Of a DNA stretch of 64,000 bases, positions 30,715 through 41,268 are shown piece by piece. Both the position numbers and the translations under genes were made by a program. Numbering within the stretch: the stretch's first letter is position 1; every line of letters begins with the position of its first letter. Source of the stretch: Fulvimonas soli (GTDB lineage: Bacteria > Pseudomonadota > Gammaproteobacteria > Xanthomonadales > Rhodanobacteraceae); the NCBI RefSeq assembly GCF_003148905.1, contig NZ_QGHC01000006.1, positions 40,286-104,285 of the forward strand, given 5' to 3'. Below the pieces are notes generated by a model. The model had not been told where the DNA came from and ran no database searches. It saw nothing but the letters and a program-made list of their open reading frames with translations.

Positions 30715-31341
30715 ATGGCCCGTTATCGTGGAGCTACCTGCAAGCTCGCCCGCCGCGAGGGCGCGGACCTCAGCCTGAAGAGCCCGGCACGCGCGATCGA
30801 TTCCAAGTGCAAGCTGGAGAACAAGCCCGGCCAGCACGGCGCCAACAAGCGCATGCGCATGTCCGACTACGCCGTGCAGCTGCGCGAGAAGCAGAAGGTC
30901 AAGCGCATCTACGGCGTGCTCGAGCGCCAGTTCAGCAACTACTACGCCAAGGCGTCGACCCTCAAGGGCAACACCGGCGAGAACCTGCTGCGCCTGCTCG
31001 AGAGCCGCCTGGACAACGTCGTCTACCGCATGGGCTTCGCGGTCACCCGCGCCCAGGCCCGCCAGCTGGTGAGCCACAAGGCGGTGCTGGTCAACGGCAA
31101 GAAGGTCAACATCCCGTCCTACCAGGTCAAGCCGGGCGACGAGATCGCGCTGACCGAGCGCGCGCGCAACCAGCTGCGCGTGCAGGAAGCGGCGACGGTG
31201 TTCGACACCATGGACCTGCGTCCGATCTGGGTCGAGGTGGACGCGAAGAAGTTCGCCGGCACCTTCAAGTCGGTGCCGGACCGCGGCGACCTGCCGTCCG
31301 ACATCAACGAAGCCCTGATCGTCGAGCTTTATTCGAAGTAA
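30715..31341 (+). CDS. rpsD: 30S ribosomal protein S4
   Basis: S4 nucleates 16S rRNA assembly and is the alpha-operon repressor in E. coli. The 208-residue protein has the S4 RNA-binding domain (about residues 98-160, with [20 protein letters not shown]) and the C-terminal [16 protein letters not shown]. Length is within two residues of E. coli S4. Confidence 0.98.
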   Translation: MARYRGATCKLARREGADLSLKSPARAIDSKCKLENKPGQHGANKRMRMSDYAVQLREKQKVKRIYGVLERQFSNYYAKASTLKGNTGENLLRLLESRLDNVVYRMGFAVTRAQARQLVSHKAVLVNGKKVNIPSYQVKPGDEIALTERARNQLRVQEAATVFDTMDLRPIWVEVDAKKFAGTFKSVPDRGDLPSDINEALIVELYSK

Positions 31342-31356
31342 TCACCGGAGCCCTGC

Positions 31357-32355
31357 ATGGCAGTTTCGTCAACTAGCGTGCTGCGGCCTCGCGGCCTCAG
31401 CGTCGAGCAGCTCGGACCGAACCGCGCGAAGGTGGTGGTCGAGCCGCTCGAGCGTGGCTTCGGCCACACCCTGGGCAACGCGCTGCGCCGCGTGCTGCTC
31501 TCGTCCATCCCCGGCAGCGCCATCGTCGAGGTGGAGATCGACGGCGTGCTGCACGAGTACACCACCCTCGAGGGCCTGCAGGAGGACATCATCGAGGTCC
31601 TGCTCAACCTCAAGGACGTGGCGATCCGTCAGCATTCCGGCGACGAGGTGACCCTCACCCTGTCCAAGAAGGGCAAGGGCGTGGTCACCGCCGGCGACAT
31701 CGTGGTGGACCACACGGTCGAGATCGTCAACCCCGACCACGTGATCTGCCACCTGACCAAGGACATCGCGCTCAACATGCGCCTGAAGGTGCGCCGCGGC
31801 GTCGGCTACCAGCCGGCCAGCGCGCGCCAGCATCCGGACGACGAGGCGCGCCCGATCGGCCGCCTGCAGCTGGACGCCTCCTTCGCGCCGGTGCTGCGCG
31901 TCGCCTACGAGGTGGACGCGGCCCGCGTGGAGCAGCGCACCAACCTCGACAAGCTGGTGCTGGACATCGAGACCAACGGCACCATCGGCGCCGAGGACGC
32001 GGTGCGCAAGGCCGCCGAGATCCTCAACGACCAGCTGTCGGTGTTCGGCGACTTCGCCCGCCGCGAGAGCGCCACCGACAAGGCCGAGAAGGGCGGCTTC
32101 GACCCGCTGCTGCTGCGCCCGATCGACGACCTGGAGCTCACCGTGCGTTCGGCGAACTGCCTGAAGGCCGAGAGCATCTACTACATCGGCGACCTGGTGC
32201 AGAAGACCGAGGTCGAGCTGCTGAAGACGCCGAACCTGGGCAAGAAGTCGCTCACCGAGATCAAGGACGTCCTTGGCTCGCGCGGCCTGGCTCTGGGCAT
32301 GAAGCTGGAGAACTGGCCGCCGCCGGGTCTCTCGCACGGCATGCAGTTGGGTTGA
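31357..32355 (+). CDS. rpoA: DNA-directed RNA polymerase subunit alpha
   Basis: Alpha dimerises to start RNA polymerase assembly, and its C-terminal domain binds UP elements and activators. The 332-residue protein has the N-terminal assembly domain (about 1-235, with [20 protein letters not shown]) and a C-terminal domain with [20 protein letters not shown] and [13 protein letters not shown]. Length is three residues longer than E. coli. A 244-bp gap with palindromes follows. Confidence 0.98.
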   Translation: MAVSSTSVLRPRGLSVEQLGPNRAKVVVEPLERGFGHTLGNALRRVLLSSIPGSAIVEVEIDGVLHEYTTLEGLQEDIIEVLLNLKDVAIRQHSGDEVTLTLSKKGKGVVTAGDIVVDHTVEIVNPDHVICHLTKDIALNMRLKVRRGVGYQPASARQHPDDEARPIGRLQLDASFAPVLRVAYEVDAARVEQRTNLDKLVLDIETNGTIGAEDAVRKAAEILNDQLSVFGDFARRESATDKAEKGGFDPLLLRPIDDLELTVRSANCLKAESIYYIGDLVQKTEVELLKTPNLGKKSLTEIKDVLGSRGLALGMKLENWPPPGLSHGMQLG

Positions 32356-32367
32356 TGAGTTACTGGT

Positions 32368-32457
32368 GCGATCGTCCTTGATCGCCGTGTAGCAGGACAT
32401 CGGCCAGGGCGTGTATAGCGCCTTGGCCGAACACCAAAAGCGGCCATCCATGGCCGC
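32368..32457. repeat. Palindrome cluster between rpoA and rplQ
   Basis: Three hairpins in a row: GCGATC-GTCCTT-GATCGC (32368-32385, type A of the fusA-tuf gap); CGGCCAGGGCG with CGCCTTGGCCG (32401-32429, one G-T pair); and an exact GCGGCCATCCATGGCCGC (32440-32457, type B) preceded by AAAA and followed by ACTC. The A and B hairpins keep the same order as in the fusA-tuf gap. Confidence 0.75.
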
Positions 32458-32599
32458 ACTCCTCGCAAGAGCTTTCGCTTCGGTTGGGGATTTTAAAAAG
32501 AGCCTTGCTTCGATGAGGCCATAAAAGCGGGTAACCGCGGGGCGTTGGACATAGGTGCCAGCGCTTCATAACAACAGACCTACATAGAGAGTATTCGCC
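32458..32599. other. Remainder of the rpoA-rplQ gap
   Basis: A comparatively A/T-rich stretch with TTTTAAAAAG and CATAAAAGCG segments and no gene. I could not assign a spaced -35/-10 pair, although a separate rplQ promoter here is possible given the 244-bp separation from rpoA. Confidence 0.3.
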
Positions 32600-32983
32600 A
32601 TGCGCCACATGAAATCCGGACGCAAGCTCAACCGGACCAGCAGCCACCGCGAAGCCATGTTCAAGAACATGGCCGCGTCGCTGATCAAGCACGAGCTGAT
32701 CCGCACCACCCTGCCCAAGGCGAAGGAGCTTCGCCGCGTGGCCGAGCCGCTGATCACCCTGGCCAAGACCGACGGCGTCGCCAACCGCCGCCTGGCCTTC
32801 GCGCGCCTGCGCGACAAGCAGGCCGTGGGCAAGCTGTTCGTCGAGCTGGGGCCGCGCTACCGCGAGCGTCCCGGCGGCTACCTGCGCATCCTCAAGTGCG
32901 GCTTCCGCCCGGGCGACAACGCGCCGATGGCCTACGTCGAGCTGGTGGACCGTCCGCGCGCCGAGGCGGCCGACGCCGAGTAA
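32600..32983 (+). CDS. rplQ: 50S ribosomal protein L17
   Basis: L17 sits near the tunnel exit. The 127-residue protein (E. coli 127) starts [20 protein letters not shown] and includes [21 protein letters not shown]. It is the last gene of the ribosomal block and ends at a strong terminator. Confidence 0.98.
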   Translation: MRHMKSGRKLNRTSSHREAMFKNMAASLIKHELIRTTLPKAKELRRVAEPLITLAKTDGVANRRLAFARLRDKQAVGKLFVELGPRYRERPGGYLRILKCGFRPGDNAPMAYVELVDRPRAEAADAE

Positions 32984-33009
32984 GCGCCCTCGCAGGGCAA
33001 GACACGAGA

Positions 33010-33038
33010 CCCCGGCAGGGCGACCTGCCGGGGTTTTT
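33010..33038 (+). terminator. Rho-independent terminator after rplQ
   Basis: CCCCGGCAGG (33010-33019) pairs perfectly with CCTGCCGGGG (33024-33033) around GCGA, followed immediately by TTTTT and CGTTT. It is the strongest terminator in the window and marks the end of the translation/transcription super-block. Confidence 0.9.
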
Positions 33039-33101
33039 CGTTTCGGCGGCCCGGGTTTCCGCGGAAGTCGGCCGCCTTCGGAGGGCGCGGCCGGGGATCG
33101 T

Positions 33102-33178
33102 GGCCATCGCGGCCGGAGGCCGCTCCCCACAAAAACCTGCCGAGCCCCCTGTGGGAGCGGCCTCCGGCCGCGATGGCC
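33102..33178. repeat. REP-like hairpin (GTGGGAGCGGCCTCCGGCC family), copy 1
   Basis: The arms 33102-33131 and 33150-33178 are complementary apart from one extra C. Each carries GCGGCCGGAGGCCGCTCC or its complement, and they are separated by an 18-nt loop. The same element occurs at 61,315-61,379, and a minimal version at 55,748-55,768. Apart from this repeat and the terminator, nothing gene-like is visible in 32,984-33,321. Confidence 0.8.
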
Positions 33179-33321
33179 GAGCCCCCAGTGGCCACATCGG
33201 GCCCAAGTGCACCTGGGGCGGAGCCAAGGCCAACCCCGTTTGGAAGTCCAAACACCCCAGACGGCTGACAGCGCGCCAGCGAGCGGGTAATGTCGGCGTT
33301 CCGCAACGCGACACGCCCGCC

Positions 33322-33819
33322 ATGAATCCTCTCCGCTGGTCGTTCCGTGTCAGCTACCTCGCCGGCTTCGCGGCCTGCGCGGCGCTGCTGGGCTTCGCGC
33401 TGTACACCGAGTACTTCTGGGGGCTGATCCCGTGCCCGCTGTGCATCTTCCAGCGCATCGCCTTCATGGTGATGGCGGTGTTCTTCCTGCTCGGCGGCCT
33501 GCACGCGCCGCGCGCGGGCGGGCGCTGGGTCTACGCCGGCGGCGTGCTGCTGGGCGCGCTGGGCGGCATCGCGGTGGCCGCGCGGCACCTGTGGATCCAG
33601 TCGCTGCCGGCCGATCAGGTGCCCTCGTGCGGGCCGCCGCTGGACTACATGTTCAGCGCCTTCCCGCTGGCCAAGGTGCTGCGGCTGGTGTTCACCGGCT
33701 CGGGCGAGTGCGCCAAGGTGGAGCCGGTGCTCGGCCTGCCGATGCCGGCGTGGACGCTGCTGTGGTACGTGCTGCTCGCCGCCTGGGCGCTCCGCGCCGC
33801 GCTGCGCAGGCGCGCGTGA
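33322..33819 (+). CDS. dsbB: Disulfide bond formation protein B
   Basis: Inner-membrane enzyme that reoxidises DsbA using quinones. The 165-residue protein shows four hydrophobic spans and both redox pairs: Cys38-Pro-Leu-Cys41 in the first periplasmic loop, and Cys103/Cys130 in the second (E. coli Cys41/44 and Cys104/130). The conserved FQRIAFM segment follows the first pair. The ATG at 33322 removes a spurious upstream extension. DAHP synthase begins just after. Confidence 0.95.
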   Translation: MNPLRWSFRVSYLAGFAACAALLGFALYTEYFWGLIPCPLCIFQRIAFMVMAVFFLLGGLHAPRAGGRWVYAGGVLLGALGGIAVAARHLWIQSLPADQVPSCGPPLDYMFSAFPLAKVLRLVFTGSGECAKVEPVLGLPMPAWTLLWYVLLAAWALRAALRRRA

Positions 33820-33853
33820 CATGCTGGCTCCCGCCTCTTCCGGATACCGCGTC

Positions 33854-35224
<1,371 letters not shown>

Positions 35225-35725
35225 GCCCGTCCGCCGCACGCCGGCGCGACCCGCCGGGCGGTCGGGGCGGGCGGCGGTACACGGGGAGGCCCGAGCGCGT
35301 CGCCACCCGGCCATGCAGCCGCATGGCGGCGGCATGGCTCGCGTGGGTCTGCCAGTAGACCCGCTCCGCGCCCGCGCGCTGCGCCTGCGCGCAGGCCGTC
35401 TCGATCAGGGCGCGGCCCACGCCCTGGCCGCGCGCGGCCTCGGCGGTGAACAGGTCCTGCAGGTAGCAGCTGGGGCCCAGCGGGATGGCGCTGCGGTGGA
35501 ACGGGTAGTGGGCCAGGTCCGGCAGCGCGCCGCCGCGCGCGGCGACCGGGGCGTGCACGGGCTCATAGCCGTCGAAGAAGCGCCGCCAGGTGCAGCGGGC
35601 CACCTCGGTCGGGCCGCTGCGGCCGTAGAAGGCGTTGTAGCCGGCTTCCAGGCGGAATCGTCGCCATGGGCCAGCGGGCGCGCCAGCAGCGGCTCGGCCA
35701 TGCCCGCGTTCCCGGGGCGGCGGCA

Positions 35726-37360
35726 TCAGGGCGCGCCGGCCGGCGCCACCGGCTGGCCGCCCACCGTGTCGAGGAAGCGCGGCGGCTGCCAGGCCCGGGC
35801 GTGCTGTTCGAAGCCGTAGGCGATGGCGATCAGCGTGGGCTCGCTCCATTTCGCGCCGAACAGCACGATGCCCACCGGCAGGTCGTGCGCGAAGCCGGCC
35901 GGCACGGTGATCGACGGGTAGCCGGCCACCGCCGCCGGCTGCGAGGCGCCGCCCACGGTGGGGTCGCCGCTGACGATGTGGTCGCCCAGCACCGGGTCGG
36001 TGACGAAGGCCGGGCCCCAGGACGGCGCGAGCAGGGCGTCCAGGTGGTCCTTCGCCAGCGCGGCGTCGATGCCCTCCGGGCCGGCCAGGCGCCGGGCCCT
36101 GGCCTGCGCGTCGAGGTAGGCCTTGTCGGTCAGCGGCCCGCGCGCCTGCGCCTGCTCGAACAGCTCCTGCCCGAACCACGGCATCTCCTCCGCGGCGTGC
36201 TGCCTGTCGAAGGCGATCAGGTCGGCCAGCGACTTCACCCCGAGGCCGGGACGGCCGGCGAGGTAGGCGTCGATGTCGTGCTTGAAGTCGTACGACAGCA
36301 CGGTGAGCTCGGGCTCGCCGAGTTCGCCCAGGTGCGGGATCCGCACCGGGTCGACGATCACCGCGCCCTGCGCCTTCATCAGCGCGATGGCCTGCTCCAG
36401 CACGCGGTCGGCGTTGGGCTCGGCGCCGGCGAGCTGGCGCACCACGCCGATGCGCCTGCCCTTCAGGCCGTCCGGGTCGAGGAAACGGGTGTAGTCGGTG
36501 GCGTGCGCGTCGGCCTCGGCGGTGGCCGGGTCGCGCGGGTCGCTGCCGGCGATCACGCCCAGCACGGCGGCCGCGTCGGCCACGCTGCGCGCCATCGGGC
36601 CGGCGGTGTCCTGGTCGTGGCTGATCGGCACGATGCCGCTGCGGCTGACCAGGCCGAGCGTGGGCTTGATGCCGACCAGGCCGTTGAACGAGGCCGGGCA
36701 GATGATCGAGCCGTCGGTCTCCGTGCCGAGCGCCACCGTGGCCAGCCCGGCGGCGACCGCCGCGCCCGAGCCGGCGCTGGAGCCGCACGGATTGCGGTCC
36801 AGCACGTAGGGATTCTTCGTTTGCCCGCCGCGCGCGCTCCAGCCGCTGTTGGCGTGGTTGGAGCGGTAGTTGGCCCACTCGCTGAGGTTGGTCTTGCCCA
36901 GGACCAGCGCACCGGCCGCGCGCAGGCGCTCCACCACGAAGGCGTCGCGCGGCGCGGGCGCACCGGCCAGCGCCAGCGAGCCGGCGGTGGTGAGCATGCG
37001 GTCGCCGGTGTCGATGTTGTCCTTCAGCAGCACCGGGATGCCGTACAGCGCGCCGCGGGCGCCGGCCTTGCGCCCGGCGTCCAGCTCGCCGGCCAGGCGC
37101 AGCGCGTCGGGGTTGGTCTCGATCACCGAGCGCAGCGCCGGGCCGCCCTGGTCGATCCGCCGGATGCGGTCCAGGAACTGCCGCGCCAGCGCGCGGCTGT
37201 CCAGCTGGCCGGCGGCCATGCGCCGGTGCAGCTCGGCGATGGACGCATAGGCGTCGGACGTCCGGACGTCCGCGGCGCCGGCGCGGCCGGCCAGCAGCAG
37301 GGCGAAGGCGAGGGCGAGTCGGGAACACGGGCGTGGCACGGCGGCTTTCCCCGAGGGCAT
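35726..37360 (-). CDS. Secreted amidase-signature hydrolase, peptide-amidase-like
   Basis: The 544-residue protein begins with a signal peptide (hydrophobic 14-26, cut near AGAA-DVR) and then the amidase-signature domain. The Ser-cisSer-Lys triad is readable: Lys113 in LLKDNID, Ser194 in NPCGSSAGSG, and nucleophile Ser218 in ETDGSIICPASFNG. Secretion and the family motif resemble the peptide amidase of Stenotrophomonas, which removes C-terminal amides from peptides, but the substrate cannot be read from sequence. It is divergent from the cytochrome pair (78 bp between starts) and translationally linked to the GNAT. Confidence 0.88.
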   Translation of the reverse strand: MPSGKAAVPRPCSRLALAFALLLAGRAGAADVRTSDAYASIAELHRRMAAGQLDSRALARQFLDRIRRIDQGGPALRSVIETNPDALRLAGELDAGRKAGARGALYGIPVLLKDNIDTGDRMLTTAGSLALAGAPAPRDAFVVERLRAAGALVLGKTNLSEWANYRSNHANSGWSARGGQTKNPYVLDRNPCGSSAGSGAAVAAGLATVALGTETDGSIICPASFNGLVGIKPTLGLVSRSGIVPISHDQDTAGPMARSVADAAAVLGVIAGSDPRDPATAEADAHATDYTRFLDPDGLKGRRIGVVRQLAGAEPNADRVLEQAIALMKAQGAVIVDPVRIPHLGELGEPELTVLSYDFKHDIDAYLAGRPGLGVKSLADLIAFDRQHAAEEMPWFGQELFEQAQARGPLTDKAYLDAQARARRLAGPEGIDAALAKDHLDALLAPSWGPAFVTDPVLGDHIVSGDPTVGGASQPAAVAGYPSITVPAGFAHDLPVGIVLFGAKWSEPTLIAIAYGFEQHARAWQPPRFLDTVGGQPVAPAGAP

Positions 37361-37426
37361 GCGACACGTTGTCGCGGACGGCCCAGCTTAGCCGGGACGG
37401 CGACGAAGGCGCGACACTCCGCCGCC

Positions 37427-37439
37427 TATAATGCGTGGA
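37427..37439 (+). promoter_or_regulatory. -10 element directly at the cytochrome c4 start
   Basis: A perfect TATAAT (37427-37432) ends six bases before the ATG at 37439. A transcript starting at the usual distance would begin at the A of that ATG, giving a leaderless mRNA. No good -35 is visible at 16-18 nt. Confidence 0.45.
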
Positions 37440-38182
37440 TGAAACCCCCCGACCGGTTGCGCCCAGCCCTGCACGCCAGCGCCCTGCTGGTGCTGCTGGC
37501 CTTCCCCTTCGCCCCGCGCGCGCAGGAGGCCGCACCCGTGGTGCCGGACACCCTGCGGCAGCGCATCGCCGCCTGCACCGCCTGCCACGGCGTGCACGGC
37601 GAGGGCACGCCGCAGAGCGGCTTCTTCCCGCGCCTGGCCGGCAAGCCCGCCGGTTACCTGGCGCGCCAGCTGCAGGACTTCCAGAACGGCCTGCGCAAGT
37701 ACGCGCCGATGGAGTACACCGTGCGCGGCCTCAGCCCCGCCTACATGCGCGAGATCGCCGACTACTTCGCCGCCCAGCAGGTGCCCTACGAGCGCTCGCC
37801 GGTGCCGCGGCTGCCGGCCGACGCGCTGGCGCGCGGCGAGCGGCTGGTCACCCAGGGCGATCCGGATCGCAAGCTGCCCGCCTGCCAGGCCTGCCACGGC
37901 AGCCAGCTCACCGGCGTGCAGCCGGACATCCCGGGCCTGGTCGGCCTGCCGTACGACTACATCAGCTCGCAGCTGGGCTCCTGGCGCACCAGGACGCGCG
38001 CCACCGTGGCGCCGGACTGCATGGCCGAGATCGCCAACCGGCTGAGCGCCGAGGACATCACCGCGGTGGCCGCCTGGCTGGCCAGCCGCGAGCTGCCGGC
38101 CGACATGCACGCGCAGCCGGCCGGCTCGGTGAACCCGCCGCTGGCCTGCGGCGTGCTCGGCGCGAAGGAGGCCGCGCGATGA
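37439..38182 (+). CDS. Diheme cytochrome c4-like protein
   Basis: Periplasmic electron carrier. The 247-residue protein has a signal peptide (hydrophobic 11-25, cut near PRAQ-EA) and two cytochrome c domains with heme sites Cys46-Thr-Ala-Cys49-His50 and Cys149-Gln-Ala-Cys152-His153. Methionine candidates for the sixth ligand include Met91 or Met103 and the Met in DCMAEIANRL. The repeated GFFPRLAGKPAGYLARQL segment is typical of the c4/c553 group. Its stop overlaps the next cytochrome start (ATGA), so the two are coupled. Confidence 0.9.
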   Translation: MKPPDRLRPALHASALLVLLAFPFAPRAQEAAPVVPDTLRQRIAACTACHGVHGEGTPQSGFFPRLAGKPAGYLARQLQDFQNGLRKYAPMEYTVRGLSPAYMREIADYFAAQQVPYERSPVPRLPADALARGERLVTQGDPDRKLPACQACHGSQLTGVQPDIPGLVGLPYDYISSQLGSWRTRTRATVAPDCMAEIANRLSAEDITAVAAWLASRELPADMHAQPAGSVNPPLACGVLGAKEAAR

Positions 38183-39471
38183 AGCTGCTGTCGCGTTTCC
38201 TGGTCGCCGCGGCAGTCGTCGCCGTGCTCGCCGTCGGCTGGCTGCTGCTGCGCGAGCGCGGCCACGCGCCGGTGCCGCGCGCGGACAGCGCGGTGAGCGC
38301 CGCGCGCCTGCAAGACCCCGCGCTGGTCGCCCGCGGCGCCTATCTCGCCAGGGTGGGCGACTGCGCCAGCTGCCACACCGCGCAGGGCGGCGCGCCCTAC
38401 GCCGGCGGGCGCCGCCTGCCCACGCCGTTCGGCGACATCCCGGCGCCCAACCTCACCCCGGACCGCGAGACCGGCCTGGGCGCGTGGAGCTTCGAGGACT
38501 TCTGGCGCGCGCTGCACCAGGGCGAAGGCCGCGACGGCCGCCTGCTGTACCCGGCCTTCCCGTACACCTCCTACACCAAGGTGAGCCGCGACGACGCGCT
38601 GGCGCTCTTCGCCTACCTGCAGTCGCTGCCGCCGGTGCGCCAGCCCAACGCGGCGGCGGGCGTGGGCTTCCCGTACAACCTGCGGGCCAGCCTGTCGGCG
38701 TGGCGCTCGCTGTACTTCAATCCGGGCGAGTTCCGCCCCGATCCCGCCCAGTCGCCGGAGTGGAACCGCGGCGCCTACCTGGTCGAAGGGCTGGGCCACT
38801 GCAACGAGTGCCACGTCGCGCGCGACGCGCTGGGCGGGCTGCCGAAGCAGGCCACCCTCACCGGCGGCCAGATCCCGGCGCAGAACTGGTACGCGCCGGA
38901 CCTGGGCATGCAGGCCAACGGCGGGCTGCAGGGCTGGAGCGAGCAGGACCTCGTGGACCTGCTCAGGACCGGCCGGTCCGCCAGGGGCAGCGCCTTCGGC
39001 CCGATGGCCGAGGTGGTGACGCAGAGCACCCAGCACATGGACGAGGCCGACCTGCGCGCCATCGCCACCTACCTCAGGTCGCTGCCGCCGCGGCCGCCGC
39101 CGGCCGCGCAGAAGCCGCTGCTGGACACCTCCGCGCTGGTCGATGCCGGCGGCAAGCTCTACGCCGACCGCTGCGCCGCCTGCCACGGCAAGGACGGCAA
39201 GGGCGTGGCCGGCGTGTATCCGCCGCTGGACGGCAATTCCTCGGTGGACGAGCCGACCGGGGTCAACGCGATCCGCGTGGTGCTGCTGGGCGGCTTCGCG
39301 CCGCTCACCAAGGACAACCCGCGCCCGTACTCGATGCCGCCGTTCGCCCAGCAGCTCAGCGACCGCGAGGTGGCGGCGGTGGTGAGCTACATCCGCCAGG
39401 CCTGGTCGAACCATGCCGGCGCGGTGCAGGAGCGCGACGTGGCCGCCTACCGGCATACGCCGGTCGACTGA
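38179..39471 (+). CDS. Membrane-anchored triheme cytochrome c
   Basis: The 430-residue protein has an N-terminal membrane anchor (about residues 5-24) and three heme c sites: Cys62-Ala-Ser-Cys65-His66, Cys208-Asn-Glu-Cys211-His212 and Cys332-Ala-Ala-Cys335-His336. The layout is that of the cytochrome subunit of membrane alcohol, aldehyde or gluconate dehydrogenases (AdhB type), which pass electrons to quinone or an oxidase. No dehydrogenase subunit is adjacent, so its electron donor is unknown; the coupled diheme cytochrome is the obvious partner. Confidence 0.88.
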   Translation: MKLLSRFLVAAAVVAVLAVGWLLLRERGHAPVPRADSAVSAARLQDPALVARGAYLARVGDCASCHTAQGGAPYAGGRRLPTPFGDIPAPNLTPDRETGLGAWSFEDFWRALHQGEGRDGRLLYPAFPYTSYTKVSRDDALALFAYLQSLPPVRQPNAAAGVGFPYNLRASLSAWRSLYFNPGEFRPDPAQSPEWNRGAYLVEGLGHCNECHVARDALGGLPKQATLTGGQIPAQNWYAPDLGMQANGGLQGWSEQDLVDLLRTGRSARGSAFGPMAEVVTQSTQHMDEADLRAIATYLRSLPPRPPPAAQKPLLDTSALVDAGGKLYADRCAACHGKDGKGVAGVYPPLDGNSSVDEPTGVNAIRVVLLGGFAPLTKDNPRPYSMPPFAQQLSDREVAAVVSYIRQAWSNHAGAVQERDVAAYRHTPVD

Positions 39472-39506
39472 TCGGGCGGCCCGCCGGCCTCGCGCGGGAG
39501 GCCGGA

Positions 39507-39512
39507 TAAAAT
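39507..39512 (+). promoter_or_regulatory. -10 element upstream of the nitronate monooxygenase gene
   Basis: TAAAAT followed by CCGCC, 30 bp before the ATG. The same TA(A/G)AATCCGC string precedes ykgJ-like (47757) and slyD-like (60697) genes, suggesting a recurrent -10 plus GC-rich discriminator. No clear -35. Confidence 0.4.
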
Positions 39513-39541
39513 CCGCCGGCCGCCGTTTCCGGAGTCCCGCC

Positions 39542-40612
39542 ATGCCGGTCCCCTTCCTCGCTCCGCTCGGCGTCGAGCACCCGCTGGTCCAGGCGCCGAT
39601 GGCCGGCTCCGACACGCCGGCGCTGGCCGCCGCGGTGAGCGGCGCCGGCGCGCTCGGCTCGCTTGGCTGCGGCTACCTGGAGCCGGAAGACCTGCTGGCG
39701 CGGGCCGCGCAGGTCCGCGCCAGCACCGACCGCCCGTTCGCGCTCAACCTGTTCGTGCTGCCGGAGAGCTTCGCGGTGGACGAGGCGGCGGTGGCGCGCA
39801 TCCGCGAGCGGCTCGACGCGCTGATGGCGGCCGAGGGGCTGGACGTGCGCACCACCCGGCCGGCGCGCTGGGCGCCCTCGTTCGCCGACCAGTTCGCCGC
39901 GCTGTGCGAGGCGCGGCCGGCGGTGGCCAGCTTCGCCTTCGGCCTGCTCGACCAGGCGCGGATGCGCGAGCTGCGCCGGCGCGACATCCGCGTGGTCGGC
40001 ACCGCCACCACGGTGGACGAGGCGCGCGCCTGGGAGGCGCTGGGCGCCGACGCGGTGTGCGTGCAGGGCGCCGAGGCCGGCGGCCACCGCGGCGGCTTCC
40101 TGCATCCGCCGGAGGAGACGCTGGTGGGCCTGTTTGCGCTGGTCCCGCTGGCCGTGCGCGCGGTGCGCATCCCGGTGATCGCCGCCGGCGGCATCATGGA
40201 CGGCCGCGGCATGCTCGCCGCGGAGGTGCTGGGCGCGGCGGCCAGCCAGCTCGGCACCGCCTTCCTGGTCTGTCCCGAGTCCGCCGCGGCGCAGGCATGG
40301 AAGGACGACCTGCCGCGGGCCGCCGAGCACCGCGTGGGCACCATCCGCAGCTTCTCCGGCCGCGCCGCGCGCGGCCTGGTCAACCGCTTCGTCGAGGCGA
40401 TGCGGCCGTTCGAGCACGAGCTGCCGCCGTACCCCGTGCTCAACGCGCTCACCGCCCCGCTGCGGCGCGCCGCGGCGGCGGCCGGGCGCGGCGACCTGCT
40501 GTCGGAATGGTGCGGCCAGGCCGCCGCGCGGGTCCGGCCGATGCCGGCGGCCGCGCTGGCGGGCACGCTGGCGGACGAGTACCGGGCGGCCAGGCAGGCG
40601 CTGGCGGGTTGA
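39542..40612 (+). CDS. Nitronate monooxygenase (FMN-dependent)
   Basis: Flavin enzyme of the 2-nitropropane dioxygenase family, detoxifying alkyl nitronates such as propionate 3-nitronate. The 356-residue TIM-barrel protein starts [19 protein letters not shown] and has the conserved [11 protein letters not shown] motif with the putative catalytic His, then [13 protein letters not shown], which binds the FMN phosphate. Starts upstream of 39542 lie in the cytochrome gene and are rejected. It reads away from the cytochromes in the same direction, 70 bp after them. Confidence 0.9.
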   Translation: MPVPFLAPLGVEHPLVQAPMAGSDTPALAAAVSGAGALGSLGCGYLEPEDLLARAAQVRASTDRPFALNLFVLPESFAVDEAAVARIRERLDALMAAEGLDVRTTRPARWAPSFADQFAALCEARPAVASFAFGLLDQARMRELRRRDIRVVGTATTVDEARAWEALGADAVCVQGAEAGGHRGGFLHPPEETLVGLFALVPLAVRAVRIPVIAAGGIMDGRGMLAAEVLGAAASQLGTAFLVCPESAAAQAWKDDLPRAAEHRVGTIRSFSGRAARGLVNRFVEAMRPFEHELPPYPVLNALTAPLRRAAAAAGRGDLLSEWCGQAAARVRPMPAAALAGTLADEYRAARQALAG

Positions 40613-40634
40613 TGGGACCTTCGCGCGGCGGCGC

Positions 40635-40640
40635 TATACT
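40635..40640 (+). promoter_or_regulatory. -10 element upstream of rsfS
   Basis: TATACT followed by GCGCCC, 49 bp before rsfS. The string TATACTGCGC also occurs on the minus strand upstream of rhlE (57,216 downwards), which supports it as a local promoter motif. No -35 at a normal distance. Confidence 0.35.
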
Positions 40641-40688
40641 GCGCCCGCGCCAGTCCGGCGCGCCCCGACGCCGCGAGGCCACCCTCTC

Positions 40689-41075
40689 TTGAGCCCTACC
40701 CGTACCGCCAAGGCCGTCAGCACGGCCGCCCTGCGCAAGTCCGTCATCGACGCGCTGGAAGAACTGAAGGCCAAGGACATCCGCGAAATCGACGTCCGCG
40801 GCAAGACCTCCATCGCCGACCTGCTGGTGATCGCCTCCGGCACCTCGGCCCGCCACGTGAAATCCATTGCCGACGAAGTGGTGAAGTTCGCCAAGAAGGC
40901 GGGCGTGATGCCGCTGGGCGTGGAAGGCGAGCAGGAAGCCGAGTGGGTGCTGGTCGACCTCGGCGACGTGATCGTGCACGTGATGCTGCCGCGCATCCGC
41001 GAGTTCTACGGCCTGGAGCGGCTGTGGACGGTGGGCGACCGCGAGCAGGAGCTGGGCGCGGCGAGCGCGGGGTGA
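40689..41075 (+). CDS. rsfS: Ribosomal silencing factor RsfS
   Basis: RsfS (RsfA/Iojap) binds L14 and blocks subunit joining in slow growth. The 128-residue protein contains the family core [35 protein letters not shown] and [21 protein letters not shown]. No ATG fits; the TTG at 40689 with GAGG about 11 nt upstream is the best start. It is paired with rlmH, the usual neighbour, across a REP-like repeat. Confidence 0.93.
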   Translation: MSPTRTAKAVSTAALRKSVIDALEELKAKDIREIDVRGKTSIADLLVIASGTSARHVKSIADEVVKFAKKAGVMPLGVEGEQEAEWVLVDLGDVIVHVMLPRIREFYGLERLWTVGDREQELGAASAG

Positions 41076-41082
41076 GCGCCGG

Positions 41083-41225
41083 GCCTTCTCCCTCTCCCCT
41101 GCGGGGAGAGCGGGGTGAGGGGCCGACCCTGCGACGCGCTTGCCGTTGCGAAGCGCGCTTCGATGTGCGCCATCGCAAGCCCCGCCCCCTCACCTCGATC
41201 CTCTCCCCGCAGGGGAGAGGAGGCG
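41083..41225. repeat. REP-like inverted pair between rsfS and rlmH
   Basis: CCTCTCCCCTGCGGGGAGAG (41091-41110) is the exact 20-nt complement of 41201-41220. The inner boxes GGGTGAGGGGC and GCCCCCTCACC extend the pairing. Each arm is itself a hairpin. Same family as 2464-2640. The element separates two genes that are normally co-transcribed. Confidence 0.8.
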
Positions 41226-41268
41226 AAGGTGGGCGCTGCGCGCCCGTTTCCATCGTTCGACGGCGATG

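Noticed and set aside
33821-33853. Eleven-residue N-terminal extension of DAHP synthase
   Set aside because: The in-frame ATG at 33821 has no convincing ribosome binding site, and the family start fits the ATG at 33854.
40609-40640. TTGATG-TATACT as a full rsfS promoter
   Set aside because: The spacing is 20 nt, too long for a confident sigma-70 promoter; only the -10 box is kept as a weak feature.
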